From: an uncultured Anaerolineae bacterium
GTDB lineage: Bacteria; Chloroflexota; Anaerolineae; Anaerolineales; Villigracilaceae
Assembly: GCA_903854805.1 (NCBI GenBank)
Contig: CAINXK010000544.1
Span: 1-7,226, forward strand
Length of the DNA stretch: 7,226 nucleotides
Reading direction: 5' to 3'
A model generated the notes under the pieces. That model worked only from the letters and a program-made list of their open reading frames with translations, had not been told where the DNA came from and did not search any database. The position numbers were made by a program, and so were the translations under genes. Positions within the stretch are counted from its first letter, which is position 1. Every line of letters begins with the position of its first letter. Shown one piece after another: positions 1 through 4,989 of the stretch.

Positions 1-324
1 ATCCAGCGCATCATTTCCGCCGCCGCCCACCAGGACATTGTCCAGGGCTGAACCGGTCAGCGTGTCGTTGTAGGCGCTGCCGATGATATTTTCGATATTG
101 GTGAGTGTATCGCTGGCGATGCGGCTGCCGCTGGCGCTGCCAGTGCCCAGGTTGGCGTTGACAGCCGCGCCGCTGCCGCTGTAATCAATGCTGTCGATGC
201 CCTCGCCGCCGTCGATCAGATTGTTCAGGGCCGAGCCAATCAACCAGTCATTGAAATCGCTGCCGGTGATATTTTCGATGTTGGTAAGCGTGTCAATGCC
301 AATCGCAGTCCCATCCGGCGCGCC
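1..324 (-). CDS. RTX-type calcium-binding repeat protein, fragment
   Basis: Read on the minus strand, the first ~324 bases translate without a stop into glycine/aspartate-rich repeats typical of hemolysin-type (RTX) calcium-binding proteins. A motif DTLTNIENI-x-GS-x2-ND-x-L-x-GSAL appears twice, at about 294-229 and 111-46, with a period of 183 bases (61 residues). Between the copies lie nonapeptide-like segments such as DGGEGIDSI and GGGGNDALD, which in this family bind calcium in a parallel beta roll. Such proteins are normally large, secreted by type I systems or surface-attached. Only this piece is visible: the C-terminal side runs off the left edge, and the N-terminal side ends abruptly where the sequence becomes antisense to a ParA gene (about 300-330). 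The open frame continues antisense to about 490, but without RTX character and without a convincing start codon or ribosome binding site. The fragment is therefore probably broken. The family assignment is firm; the exact protein is unknown. Confidence 0.8.
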
Positions 325-444
325 ACTATTCTCCGTGACTGCACAGCCGATGGTCTGACCATCTGGCAAAAGCCCAACCCAGGCCCAGTCGCAGACGACT
401 ACCTGGCCCTGGTGGAATTGCTCATCAAACTCATGCGGAGCTGA
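307..444 (+). pseudogene. ParA-type partition ATPase, C-terminal fragment
   Basis: The plus-strand frame ending in TGA at 442-444 carries about 45 residues that look like the C-terminal end of a ParA/Soj-type Walker ATPase: ATILRDCTADGLTIW, then a proline-rich turn, then ADDYLALVELLIKL and the stop. In this family the end typically reads as R-x-D-x2-x-x-G-x-x-I-W followed by A-x-x-Y-x-x-L-x-x-x-L, which fits. The ATPase motifs (P-loop, switch regions) are absent because the sequence upstream of about 300-325 is RTX-repeat coding sequence on the other strand. The frame stays open back to 52, but that part is only the shadow of the RTX repeats. The next gene starts two bases after this stop, with its SD (GGAG, 437-440) inside the ParA end, as expected for a translationally coupled parA-parB pair. 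The family call is inferred from a short stretch; the position beside a ribbon-helix-helix gene supports it. Confidence 0.65.
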
Positions 445-446
445 AC

Positions 447-1043
447 ATGGACTGGAATCGCACTCCCATCGAACCGGTCTCACCCCTTAACACAATCCCG
501 ATGGCCCTGGTGAAAAACCGGCCAGCAAAAAAACGCCTGTGGGAACAGCAGCCTGAAAATATCGTGCGCCGCTACCGTTTGCCGGAAAACCTGTACGGTA
601 AGATTTGCGCCATCGCCACACAGAACAATATTCCCAACATCAGCCATGTCGCCATCCAGCTAATAGATTACGCCATGTACCAACGCCAACTGGGCAACCC
701 TGAGTTTCAAATCCAGGCAGGCCCCAACCCGCAGGGTCGCAAATTCAGCGTGATTTGGAAAGCAGATCAAAAATCCTGGAACCATGCCCAGGAAAAGAAT
801 AACTCGCAAGGGAAACTTTCTCCAGACTTTGAGCGCGGTAAATCAAAACACAAAGACAAAGTCCTGCCCGGCGAATACGGCGGCAGGATCAAGGATGTTG
901 GACTGCGCCTGGGAGAGACCCGTTCACGCTTGCGAGACCTGGCCGATGAGATCTACCTGCCAATTTCAGATACACTGACCTTCCTGGCGCTCAAAGCCGT
1001 GGGTGCCTATGAAGACGGGGAATTCAGACTTGAACTAAAATAA
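447..1043 (+). CDS. Tandem ribbon-helix-helix protein, probable ParB-like partition partner
   Basis: The 198-residue product contains two segments with the pattern of a ribbon-helix-helix (MetJ/Arc/CopG) fold. The first, about residues 40-78, has a short strand VRRYRLP, helix ENLYGKICAIATQNN, then NISHVAIQLIDYAM. The second, about 149-187, has the strand DVGLRLG, helix ETRSRLRDLADEIY, then LPISDTLTFLALKAV. A basic, asparagine/lysine-rich linker (about 80-147) joins them. RHH proteins bind DNA as dimers through paired strands, so one chain might form a pseudo-dimer; that is inference. The gene follows the ParA 3' end by two bases and has an SD (GGAG, 437-440) six bases from ATG. In plasmid type Ib partition systems a small RHH protein binds the centromere and stimulates ParA, so this role is likely here. 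It could also repress its own operon. The product is longer than usual single-RHH ParB proteins (often 70-120 residues). A terminator follows at 1099-1128. No specific gene name is recognised. Confidence 0.7.
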   Translation: MDWNRTPIEPVSPLNTIPMALVKNRPAKKRLWEQQPENIVRRYRLPENLYGKICAIATQNNIPNISHVAIQLIDYAMYQRQLGNPEFQIQAGPNPQGRKFSVIWKADQKSWNHAQEKNNSQGKLSPDFERGKSKHKDKVLPGEYGGRIKDVGLRLGETRSRLRDLADEIYLPISDTLTFLALKAVGAYEDGEFRLELK

Positions 1044-1062
1044 TCGTTTTGTAAAAAACCAC

Positions 1063-1128
1063 CCACCCAGAACCTATCTATTTGCAGCAACTGGGTGGAA
1101 AAAACAGCTCACCCAGGGCTGTTTTTTT
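1063..1128 (+). terminator. Intrinsic terminator with an upstream competing hairpin
   Basis: AACAGC at 1103-1108 pairs with GCTGTT at 1118-1123 around a nine-base loop, followed by a run of seven T's (1122-1128), a standard rho-independent terminator for the RHH gene. Just upstream, CCACCCAG (1063-1070) can pair with CTGGGTGG (1091-1098). The terminator loop also holds CACCCAG (1110-1116), which could pair with the same CTGGGTG element instead, so two mutually exclusive folds are possible. Confidence 0.75.
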
Positions 1129-1137
1129 GTTTTCAAC

Positions 1138-1154
1138 TCGATATTATCGATATT
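1138..1154. repeat. Short direct repeat with nested palindrome
   Basis: TCGATATT occurs at 1138-1145 and again at 1147-1154, nine bases apart start to start. The junction forms the 8-base palindrome TATCGATA (1145-1152). It lies directly after the terminator of the RHH gene, so it could be a protein-binding site, but the motif is AT-rich and short enough to arise by chance. Confidence 0.3.
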
Positions 1155-1396
1155 TTCGGGCAGCTCGTCTGGCCCCTGCCAGGTTGCAGTGCTCAGCTTC
1201 AGGCTAATAATTCAGCGCACAAAAATAGGCTGATAAACAGATAACGATCCAACCTGCTTGGGTTTCGTCCGAATGCAGCGCAAATGAATAGATTTCCCCG
1301 CAAGTAAAATTCTGCATAACCAAATTAACGGTGCCCTGAATAAGCGAGCGTGATCAAATATTGATGACTGCGGGGACGAACCAGCCTGGTAAAAGC

Positions 1397-1450
1397 GTTT
1401 CACATGTCGTTTCCCCAATGTTTCACCAGTAGTTTCACTTCACGTTTCAT
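1397..1450 (+). repeat. Five phased GTTTCAC iterons, candidate parS or iteron site
   Basis: The heptamer GTTTCAC occurs exactly at 1397, 1420 and 1432, and with one change at 1409 (GTTTCCC) and 1444 (GTTTCAT). Successive starts are 12, 11, 12 and 12 bases apart, close to one helical turn, so all copies would face nearly the same side of the DNA. The bases between copies are not conserved, which argues for protein-recognition half-sites rather than a simple tandem duplication. An A-rich stretch (1455-1466) lies next to the array. RHH partition proteins are known to bind arrays of short repeats (for example the heptads bound by omega protein), so the RHH protein encoded at 447-1043 is the natural candidate ligand. 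Replication iterons are the alternative. Confidence 0.6.
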
Positions 1451-1576
1451 TTCTACTAAAAAAATAGGCGTTTTTATCCCTTCGTTTGACACCGAATGAA
1501 CCAGTTGGTGGAGATTGATTAGAACGTTGACCAGCGCTCAATTCGTCTTTTCGGTCGCCGCCTGTTTTCAGCACAA

Positions 1577-1611
1577 TATTTGGCCCAGGTTAGCATACCC
1601 TGGGCCAAATA
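1577..1611 (-). terminator. Perfect 13-bp hairpin downstream of the oxidoreductase gene
   Basis: The arms 1577-1589 and 1599-1611 are perfect inverted repeats (TATTTGGCCCAGG and its complement) around a nine-base loop. The hairpin lies 36 bases past the stop codon of the minus-strand oxidoreductase gene. Its A/T-rich outer arms give a short, imperfect U tract in that direction, so it is most likely the gene's terminator, possibly working in both directions. Confidence 0.6.
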
Positions 1612-1647
1612 ACGACAATATATGGCAAGTTGGTGACTGGAACTCAC

Positions 1648-2634
1648 CTATTTCGAATCAGCAGGAAACAGAATCCCGGCGTCTTTCCTGGCCTTTTCAA
1701 GCACACTCACAACCGTAAGGCTATAATCCAGTATGGTATAACAGGCAGCATAATCGTTCTGTTTATGGATCTCACAAAATCGTTTCATCTCGTAATACAG
1801 CAGGTTTGGGTTGGGTTGTTCGTCAAATCGGATTTCATCGTTGGCGCCACAATGGAAAATTACTTTTCTACAACCATTAGCCCCTTCTTCCACCAGTAAA
1901 TAACCATTCTCACCCTGGATCATTGCGAAATTCAGGCTCCCTGTATCTTTACTTCCGACGCACTCAGCCAGAAATTCCGGGTATTCCAAAATGAGGATAC
2001 CAGATGTATCGATTCCGTTTGAATGTTTATTGGCGTAATAATGCACACCCTGGGGATAACCAAAAAGATTCATCACAAAATGTAAATTGTAAATATTAAT
2101 ATCCAGCAGTGCGCCTCCAGAAAACTGGGGATTGAATATATTAGGGGTTTCACCTGCCAATAGTTTGTTATAGCGACTGGAGTACTGGCTGTAATTGCAT
2201 TGAATTACTCTAATTTTCCCCAACCTGGCTAAACTTTGCTTCAAGAAAAGAAAATTTGGCAGGTGGATCGTTGTAATGGCCTCAAACAACATTAATTTAT
2301 TTTCCCTGGCAACCGTAATCAAATGTTCGGTTTCCTTGGTTGTCGATGTGAAAGGTTTCTCGCAAATGACGTTTTTCCCTTGCTGCAGCGCTTTAAGCGC
2401 CTGTTCATAATGCAAACTGTTGGGTGAAGCTACATACACAAAATCAATTTCAGAATTTGCCAGCATCGCATCCATATCTGTATAGACCAGATCAATGGAA
2501 TACTTTTGCGCCAATGGTGCTGCGGTCTCCAGCTTGCGGGAAAACATGGCAATGCATTCCACATCAGGGATCGTTTTCAGGGATTCCAGAAAAGTATCAA
2601 CGATAAAACCGGTTCCGATTGTTGCAATTTTCAT
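1648..2634 (-). CDS. Gfo/Idh/MocA-family NAD(P)-dependent oxidoreductase
   Basis: The 328-residue product matches the Gfo/Idh/MocA family in length and layout. An N-terminal Rossmann fold begins MKIATIGTGFI, with the dinucleotide-binding glycines at residues 7 and 9, and continues through strand DFVYVASPNSLHYEQAL (64-80) and the family signature CEKPF (91-95), whose lysine 93 is normally catalytic. The C-terminal substrate domain has GGALLDINIYNLHF (173-186), where D178 and H185 sit at the usual active-site positions. Members oxidise or reduce sugars, inositols or dihydrodiols in the cytoplasm; the substrate cannot be told from this sequence. An SD-like GAGAG lies five bases before the ATG. 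The gene stands alone, with a hairpin at each side. It is clearly more AT-rich than the operon to its right: the 60 bases 2041-2100 are 30% GC, against 62% for 5401-5460. This fits acquisition from another lineage. Confidence 0.93.
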   Translation of the reverse strand: MKIATIGTGFIVDTFLESLKTIPDVECIAMFSRKLETAAPLAQKYSIDLVYTDMDAMLANSEIDFVYVASPNSLHYEQALKALQQGKNVICEKPFTSTTKETEHLITVARENKLMLFEAITTIHLPNFLFLKQSLARLGKIRVIQCNYSQYSSRYNKLLAGETPNIFNPQFSGGALLDINIYNLHFVMNLFGYPQGVHYYANKHSNGIDTSGILILEYPEFLAECVGSKDTGSLNFAMIQGENGYLLVEEGANGCRKVIFHCGANDEIRFDEQPNPNLLYYEMKRFCEIHKQNDYAACYTILDYSLTVVSVLEKARKDAGILFPADSK

Positions 2635-2667
2635 AATATCTCTCGATTCTTCATGTGGCTTTGCAGA

Positions 2668-2673
2668 ATTATC
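2668..2673 (-). promoter_or_regulatory. Possible -10 element of the oxidoreductase gene
   Basis: On the minus strand GATAAT (2673 to 2668) matches five of six bases of the sigma-70 -10 consensus and would give a leader of about 27 bases before the ATG at 2634. No good -35 box is seen at the usual distance, so this is a weak call. Confidence 0.3.
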
Positions 2674-2709
2674 CCATCAATAATGATTGGCAGGAGCGCC
2701 AAGCTACTT

Positions 2710-2735
2710 GACATCTTTTGACAGATTGTCGACAT
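2710..2735 (+). promoter_or_regulatory. Phased GACA repeats over the promoter, possible operator
   Basis: GACA occurs at 2710, 2720 and 2731, spaced 10 and 11 bases. The same bases form GACA-N3-TGTC (2720-2730) and the 8-base palindrome TGTCGACA (2727-2734). The cluster overlaps the -35 box and the spacer, where a repressor would act. The repressor is unknown. Confidence 0.35.
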
Positions 2736-2747
2736 CAATATTCTAAT
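2718..2747 (+). promoter_or_regulatory. Sigma-70-like promoter facing right
   Basis: A perfect -35 box TTGACA (2718-2723) is followed after 18 bases by TCTAAT (2742-2747), five of six matches to the -10 consensus. Transcription would start near 2754. A second TTGACA lies ten bases upstream (2708-2713). No protein-coding gene on the plus strand is placed to use it, which suggests a short RNA or a decayed gene. Confidence 0.5.
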
Positions 2748-2876
2748 TCACAACATACCAAATCCGGAGGCGGACTGAACTGTCCCATGTATTTACGGCA
2801 AGGAGATAGACATGTAAACCCAAACCCTGTTTCAAATCCCACCTGCTTATTCACAACCAAAAATCAAGACTCTGCA

Positions 2877-2915
2877 GCGGCGAACCTGGCCAATAAAGCG
2901 GGCCAGGTTCGCCGC
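2877..2915. repeat. Perfect 15-bp inverted repeat, 9-base loop
   Basis: GCGGCGAACCTGGCC (2877-2891) is the exact reverse complement of 2901-2915, around the loop AATAAAGCG. It is GC-rich and very stable. The following bases are partly T-rich on the plus strand (CCCTTATCTTT), so it may act as a terminator. Its loop length and CCTGG/CCAGG core resemble the hairpin at 1577-1611, so the pair bracket the AT-rich oxidoreductase gene. Confidence 0.7.
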
Positions 2916-2997
2916 CCTTATCTTTACCATGCGCATGTTTCAGAGGTAACCTCGGCACTCCGACCGGATTTGGTCAGCGCGGTCCATGACCACGCCA

Positions 2998-3029
2998 GTT
3001 GCTGCCACCGGGTGGCAGCAACCCTTTTT
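2998..3029 (+). terminator. Intrinsic terminator, plus strand
   Basis: GTTGCTGCCACC (2998-3009) and its exact complement (3011-3022) form a GC-rich stem with a tight loop around CCGGG, followed by CCC and then TTTTT (3025-3029). The U tract lies on the plus-strand side only, which means a transcript coming from the left. In the other direction it lacks a U tract, so it is a poor terminator for the membrane-protein operon. Confidence 0.65.
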
Positions 3030-3163
3030 CGTCCATGCGCAAGACCAGACGGTTTTGGTAAGCACTTCGCCCACAATGATTCAGATCTGGATTACAACCG
3101 CTGGTTTCCTGGGCACCAGGGCGGCTGAACCATACGAACTTTCAGCACACCCCAGATGCATGC

Positions 3164-3847
3164 TCATTTGACTGGATTGGCACCTGCTTGACGAATAGCC
3201 AACCATTTGAGCTTCCATGGAGCCCAAGCAAGCATCAGTCCACCAAGTACAAGCCCCGTGCCGATGATACTCAGCGAAATATGGAAAGCATCTGAATAGT
3301 TAATCCCATTCCAGGTGTGCGTGGGAGCCATCACAAATTGAATCAAAAGTGTAAATATCCCCACTACGATCGCTGCCGTGCCACCGGTCAGATTTCCGGC
3401 AGGCTTGCCACGTGCAAAATCTACGCCCTGCCAGATGGCCGGAATGCGGAACAGCAGGAAAATAACCAGGGTCAGGACAGTAGTGTAGACAACGGCATCC
3501 ACCGGCATGGATTTACCGCGCAGGGCGCGCGAAACCAATACATGAATGCCACCAATCACGACACCCGCAAAAAGCGCATAAAGCGTATCGCGATAAGCCG
3601 TTGGCGCACCCTTGACAAGCAGAATCGTTGCGCGAATACCCGCGATGCCAATGCCGATCCCGGTCAAGACGAACAGAATGTACAGCCACTGGAAGGCTGC
3701 CAGTGGTGCCATCGAATCCCAATTGGTCGGAAAAAGCGCCGCGCAGGTAGTACCTGCACCACCCAAAAGGGTAAAACCTGCCGTGAGAGCCATGAGTACG
3801 ATGCCAATGAAACGCAGTGTTTTAGCGAAAAAGCTGTTGTGAAGCAT
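3164..3847 (-). CDS. Membrane protein of unknown function, about six helices
   Basis: The 227-residue product is very hydrophobic, with about six membrane helices (roughly 11-31, 49-73, 87-104, 118-134, 155-174 and 189-209). No cleavable signal peptide or catalytic motif stands out. The loop after helix 3 is basic (RALRGK, 97-102), and a W/H-containing loop (APTHTWNGINYSDAFH, 174-189) precedes the last helix. The ATG at 3847 has GGAG (3857-3854) six bases upstream, a good ribosome binding site. It is the last gene of the minus-strand series, 60 bases after the gene before it. I do not recognise the family. Its place behind a heme O synthase-like gene hints at a respiratory or heme-related role, but nothing in the sequence shows this. 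Confidence 0.85.
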   Translation of the reverse strand: MLHNSFFAKTLRFIGIVLMALTAGFTLLGGAGTTCAALFPTNWDSMAPLAAFQWLYILFVLTGIGIGIAGIRATILLVKGAPTAYRDTLYALFAGVVIGGIHVLVSRALRGKSMPVDAVVYTTVLTLVIFLLFRIPAIWQGVDFARGKPAGNLTGGTAAIVVGIFTLLIQFVMAPTHTWNGINYSDAFHISLSIIGTGLVLGGLMLAWAPWKLKWLAIRQAGANPVK

Positions 3848-3907
3848 GTTTTTCTCCGTTTAAAAGCTAGACCGGAAAGAGCCTGGCGGTTTTCCAGTCT
3901 ATTGAAA

Positions 3908-4513
3908 TTACCCGAGCGCGAACCCTGCCACAAAAGCTGCTGTCATAAGCAGCAGCAACCCCGGCAAGACGCGCAAAATCGTTTCTTTTTTCACAATAGG
4001 TTTCCCGGCTTTTAAAAATGAGAGCAACAACCCACCAATGCCAATCAGCGCGCCTCCCAGACCGACCAGCGCAAAACCGGGCTTCATCGTCCCGTTGGCA
4101 GCCAGCACGCTGGGAAGCAGGAATATTACCAACCCGGCGATACCGTGTATGAATGCCAGGATAATTGTTGGTAATTTACCTGGCATGGAAAAGGAACGCG
4201 TTAGCAGGATGGCGAGAAAACCGGCAAGTACAAATCCCAGATACAGGCTGCGCCAATTCTCCAGATGTTCCCAGACCAGGCCTAGAGAAAGTGAAAGTGG
4301 AATGATCGTCGAAACAATAACCACCACCGGGCTATCCAAGACTTCAAAGCCCAGAATGATAATCAATAATCCGGCCACCAATAGCACTCCAAAAGCCACC
4401 GTATAGGCAATAATAGGCATATTCCCCAATCCGTTAATCCCTATCATCACTTGATAAGCAGCCAACAGCCCGGTCAACAGCAGGTTAACAATGTCCAGTT
4501 TGGAAATCTTCAT
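3908..4513 (-). CDS. Membrane protein of unknown function, about seven helices
   Basis: The 201-residue product is almost entirely hydrophobic, with about seven membrane helices (roughly 7-28, 33-56, 61-80, 89-106, 114-135, 145-166 and 181-200). Loops are short. A WEHLENW segment (81-87) and a lysine-rich loop KAGKPIVKKE (168-177) are the main polar parts. No enzyme motif or known family is recognised. The ATG at 4513 lies only 11 bases after the stop of the preceding gene; a GAGG is about 19 bases upstream, so the ribosome binding site is weak and translation may depend on coupling. It resembles its neighbour at 3164-3847 in general build (small, polytopic, glycine- and leucine-rich), but I see no clear shared sequence. 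Confidence 0.85.
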   Translation of the reverse strand: MKISKLDIVNLLLTGLLAAYQVMIGINGLGNMPIIAYTVAFGVLLVAGLLIIILGFEVLDSPVVVIVSTIIPLSLSLGLVWEHLENWRSLYLGFVLAGFLAILLTRSFSMPGKLPTIILAFIHGIAGLVIFLLPSVLAANGTMKPGFALVGLGGALIGIGGLLLSFLKAGKPIVKKETILRVLPGLLLLMTAAFVAGFALG

Positions 4514-4524
4514 TTTATAAGCCG

Positions 4525-4989
4525 TTAAACCTCATGCTTGAAAAATCCCAGGATATGAGCAAAGTAATGCAGACTCGCAGAGAAAATTCCACCACCGATC
4601 CCCAGATATAGAACGGCCAGTAACGGCTTGGGAAGGGCTGAATAGCTGCGCAAGTAAATACCCAGCGAAACCATGAATGCCACCAACGGATAACTTTTCC
4701 ATTCCTGAAAAGCAAACAGGCAAACTCGCTCTTTGGCATAAGCCCCGATGCGCCGAATATTTTTCCGGGCAAGTTTTGAAAAACCGAAGTAGTAAATCGG
4801 CACGGCCAGGGCAATCCCAGCCAGAATGAGCAAAAGCATGGATGAGAGTGCGATTGGTTTGAGCCAGCGTGATGAAAATACAGCCAGCATGACCCCAACA
4901 CCCAGCCAGACCGTCCCAGCCAGACCGTACAGCCAAATTTTATGTGCCGCAGGTTTGTAATGCTGCATAAAGTGAAATCCTGTTTTCAT
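4525..4989 (-). CDS. Small four-helix membrane protein, conserved hypothetical type
   Basis: The 154-residue product has about four membrane helices (roughly 18-40, 45-70, 98-112 and 120-147). The segment after helix 2 is distinctive: KLARKNIRRI, then RVCLFAFQEWKSYPL (about 88-102), then PKPLLAVLYLGIGGG and SLHYFAHILGF. This pattern, with FAFQ-x-WKSY followed by PKP-x-LAVLY, matches my recollection of a widespread uncharacterised small membrane protein family; no function is known to me. Its ATG overlaps the TAA of the upstream prenyltransferase gene by one base (TAATG), so the two are translationally coupled. An alternative start at codon 8 (4968) has AGGA nine bases upstream, so the protein may be 147 residues. 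Two conserved-looking cysteine/tryptophan positions lie at the membrane edge; their role is unknown. Confidence 0.85.
   Translation of the reverse strand: MKTGFHFMQHYKPAAHKIWLYGLAGTVWLGVGVMLAVFSSRWLKPIALSSMLLLILAGIALAVPIYYFGFSKLARKNIRRIGAYAKERVCLFAFQEWKSYPLVAFMVSLGIYLRSYSALPKPLLAVLYLGIGGGIFSASLHYFAHILGFFKHEV

Larger units (their letters stand above)
1129..1647. other. Non-coding region with repeats, no convincing gene
   Basis: About 520 bases between the terminator of the RHH gene and the stop of the oxidoreductase gene. The short open frames here lack a ribosome binding site and have no recognisable protein character. The region holds a TCGATATT direct repeat (1138-1145 and 1147-1154) enclosing the palindrome TATCGATA (1145-1152), a short inverted repeat ATCAA-N3-TTGAT (1353-1365), the GTTTCAC array (1397-1450), an A-rich stretch (1455-1466) and the perfect hairpin at 1577-1611. 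This is the kind of layout expected for a partition site or origin region. No Rep gene is in view, so an origin is not shown. Confidence 0.6.
2754..3029 (+). ncRNA. Candidate structured small RNA, about 275 nt
   Basis: This is inferred from a promoter, two strong hairpins and a terminator-like end in the same direction, with no credible protein between them. The hairpins are at 2877-2915 (15 perfect pairs) and 2998-3022, the latter followed by CCC and five T's. Between them lie smaller possible stems: GAGGT/ACCTC near 2943-2953, GACC/GGTC near 2962-2975, and GGTC-CAT-GACC near 2981-2991. No known RNA family is recognised. The alternative is that the hairpins are only terminators, or a decayed gene. 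Confidence 0.3.
2635..3163. other. Structured non-coding region, no convincing gene
   Basis: About 530 bases separate the start of the oxidoreductase gene from the stop of the membrane-protein operon. A plus-strand frame runs from 2718 to 3128, but its translation has no recognisable domain, is rich in His, Cys and Pro without order, lacks a placed ribosome binding site, and crosses two perfect hairpins. I treat it as non-coding. The region holds a plus-strand promoter (2718-2747), phased GACA repeats, an SD-ATG-TAA element (2801-2817) and two strong hairpins (2877-2915, 2998-3029). From 3030 to 3163 I see nothing beyond short palindromes. Confidence 0.55.

Noticed and set aside
52..444. Long open plus-strand frame ahead of the RHH gene
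   Set aside because: Only the last ~45 codons look like protein (ParA end). The part before about 300 is the antisense shadow of RTX repeats, and no ATG with a ribosome site opens the frame.
1397..1450. CRISPR array
   Set aside because: The repeats are only seven bases with 4-5 base spacers, far too short for CRISPR.
1486..1514. Promoter starting with TTGACA at 1486
   Set aside because: At the 17-base spacing the -10 position reads TGGAGA, a poor match, and there is no gene downstream on the plus strand.
1515..1899. Short plus-strand frames at 1515-1718 and 1630-1899
   Set aside because: They cross the 13-bp hairpin or lie antisense to the oxidoreductase gene, and have no ribosome site.
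1577..2915. Composite transposon around the oxidoreductase gene
   Set aside because: The two flanking hairpins differ in sequence and there is no transposase or target-site duplication in view.
2718..3128. Plus-strand reading frame of 136 codons
   Set aside because: The ATG falls inside the -35 box region of the promoter, there is no ribosome site, the composition is irregular, and the frame crosses two perfect hairpins. No known domain is seen.
3317..4015. Plus-strand reading frame of 232 codons
   Set aside because: It is antisense to two membrane-protein genes that have good hydrophobic pattern and operon spacing. Its own translation is rich in Arg, Gln, Cys and His without domain character.
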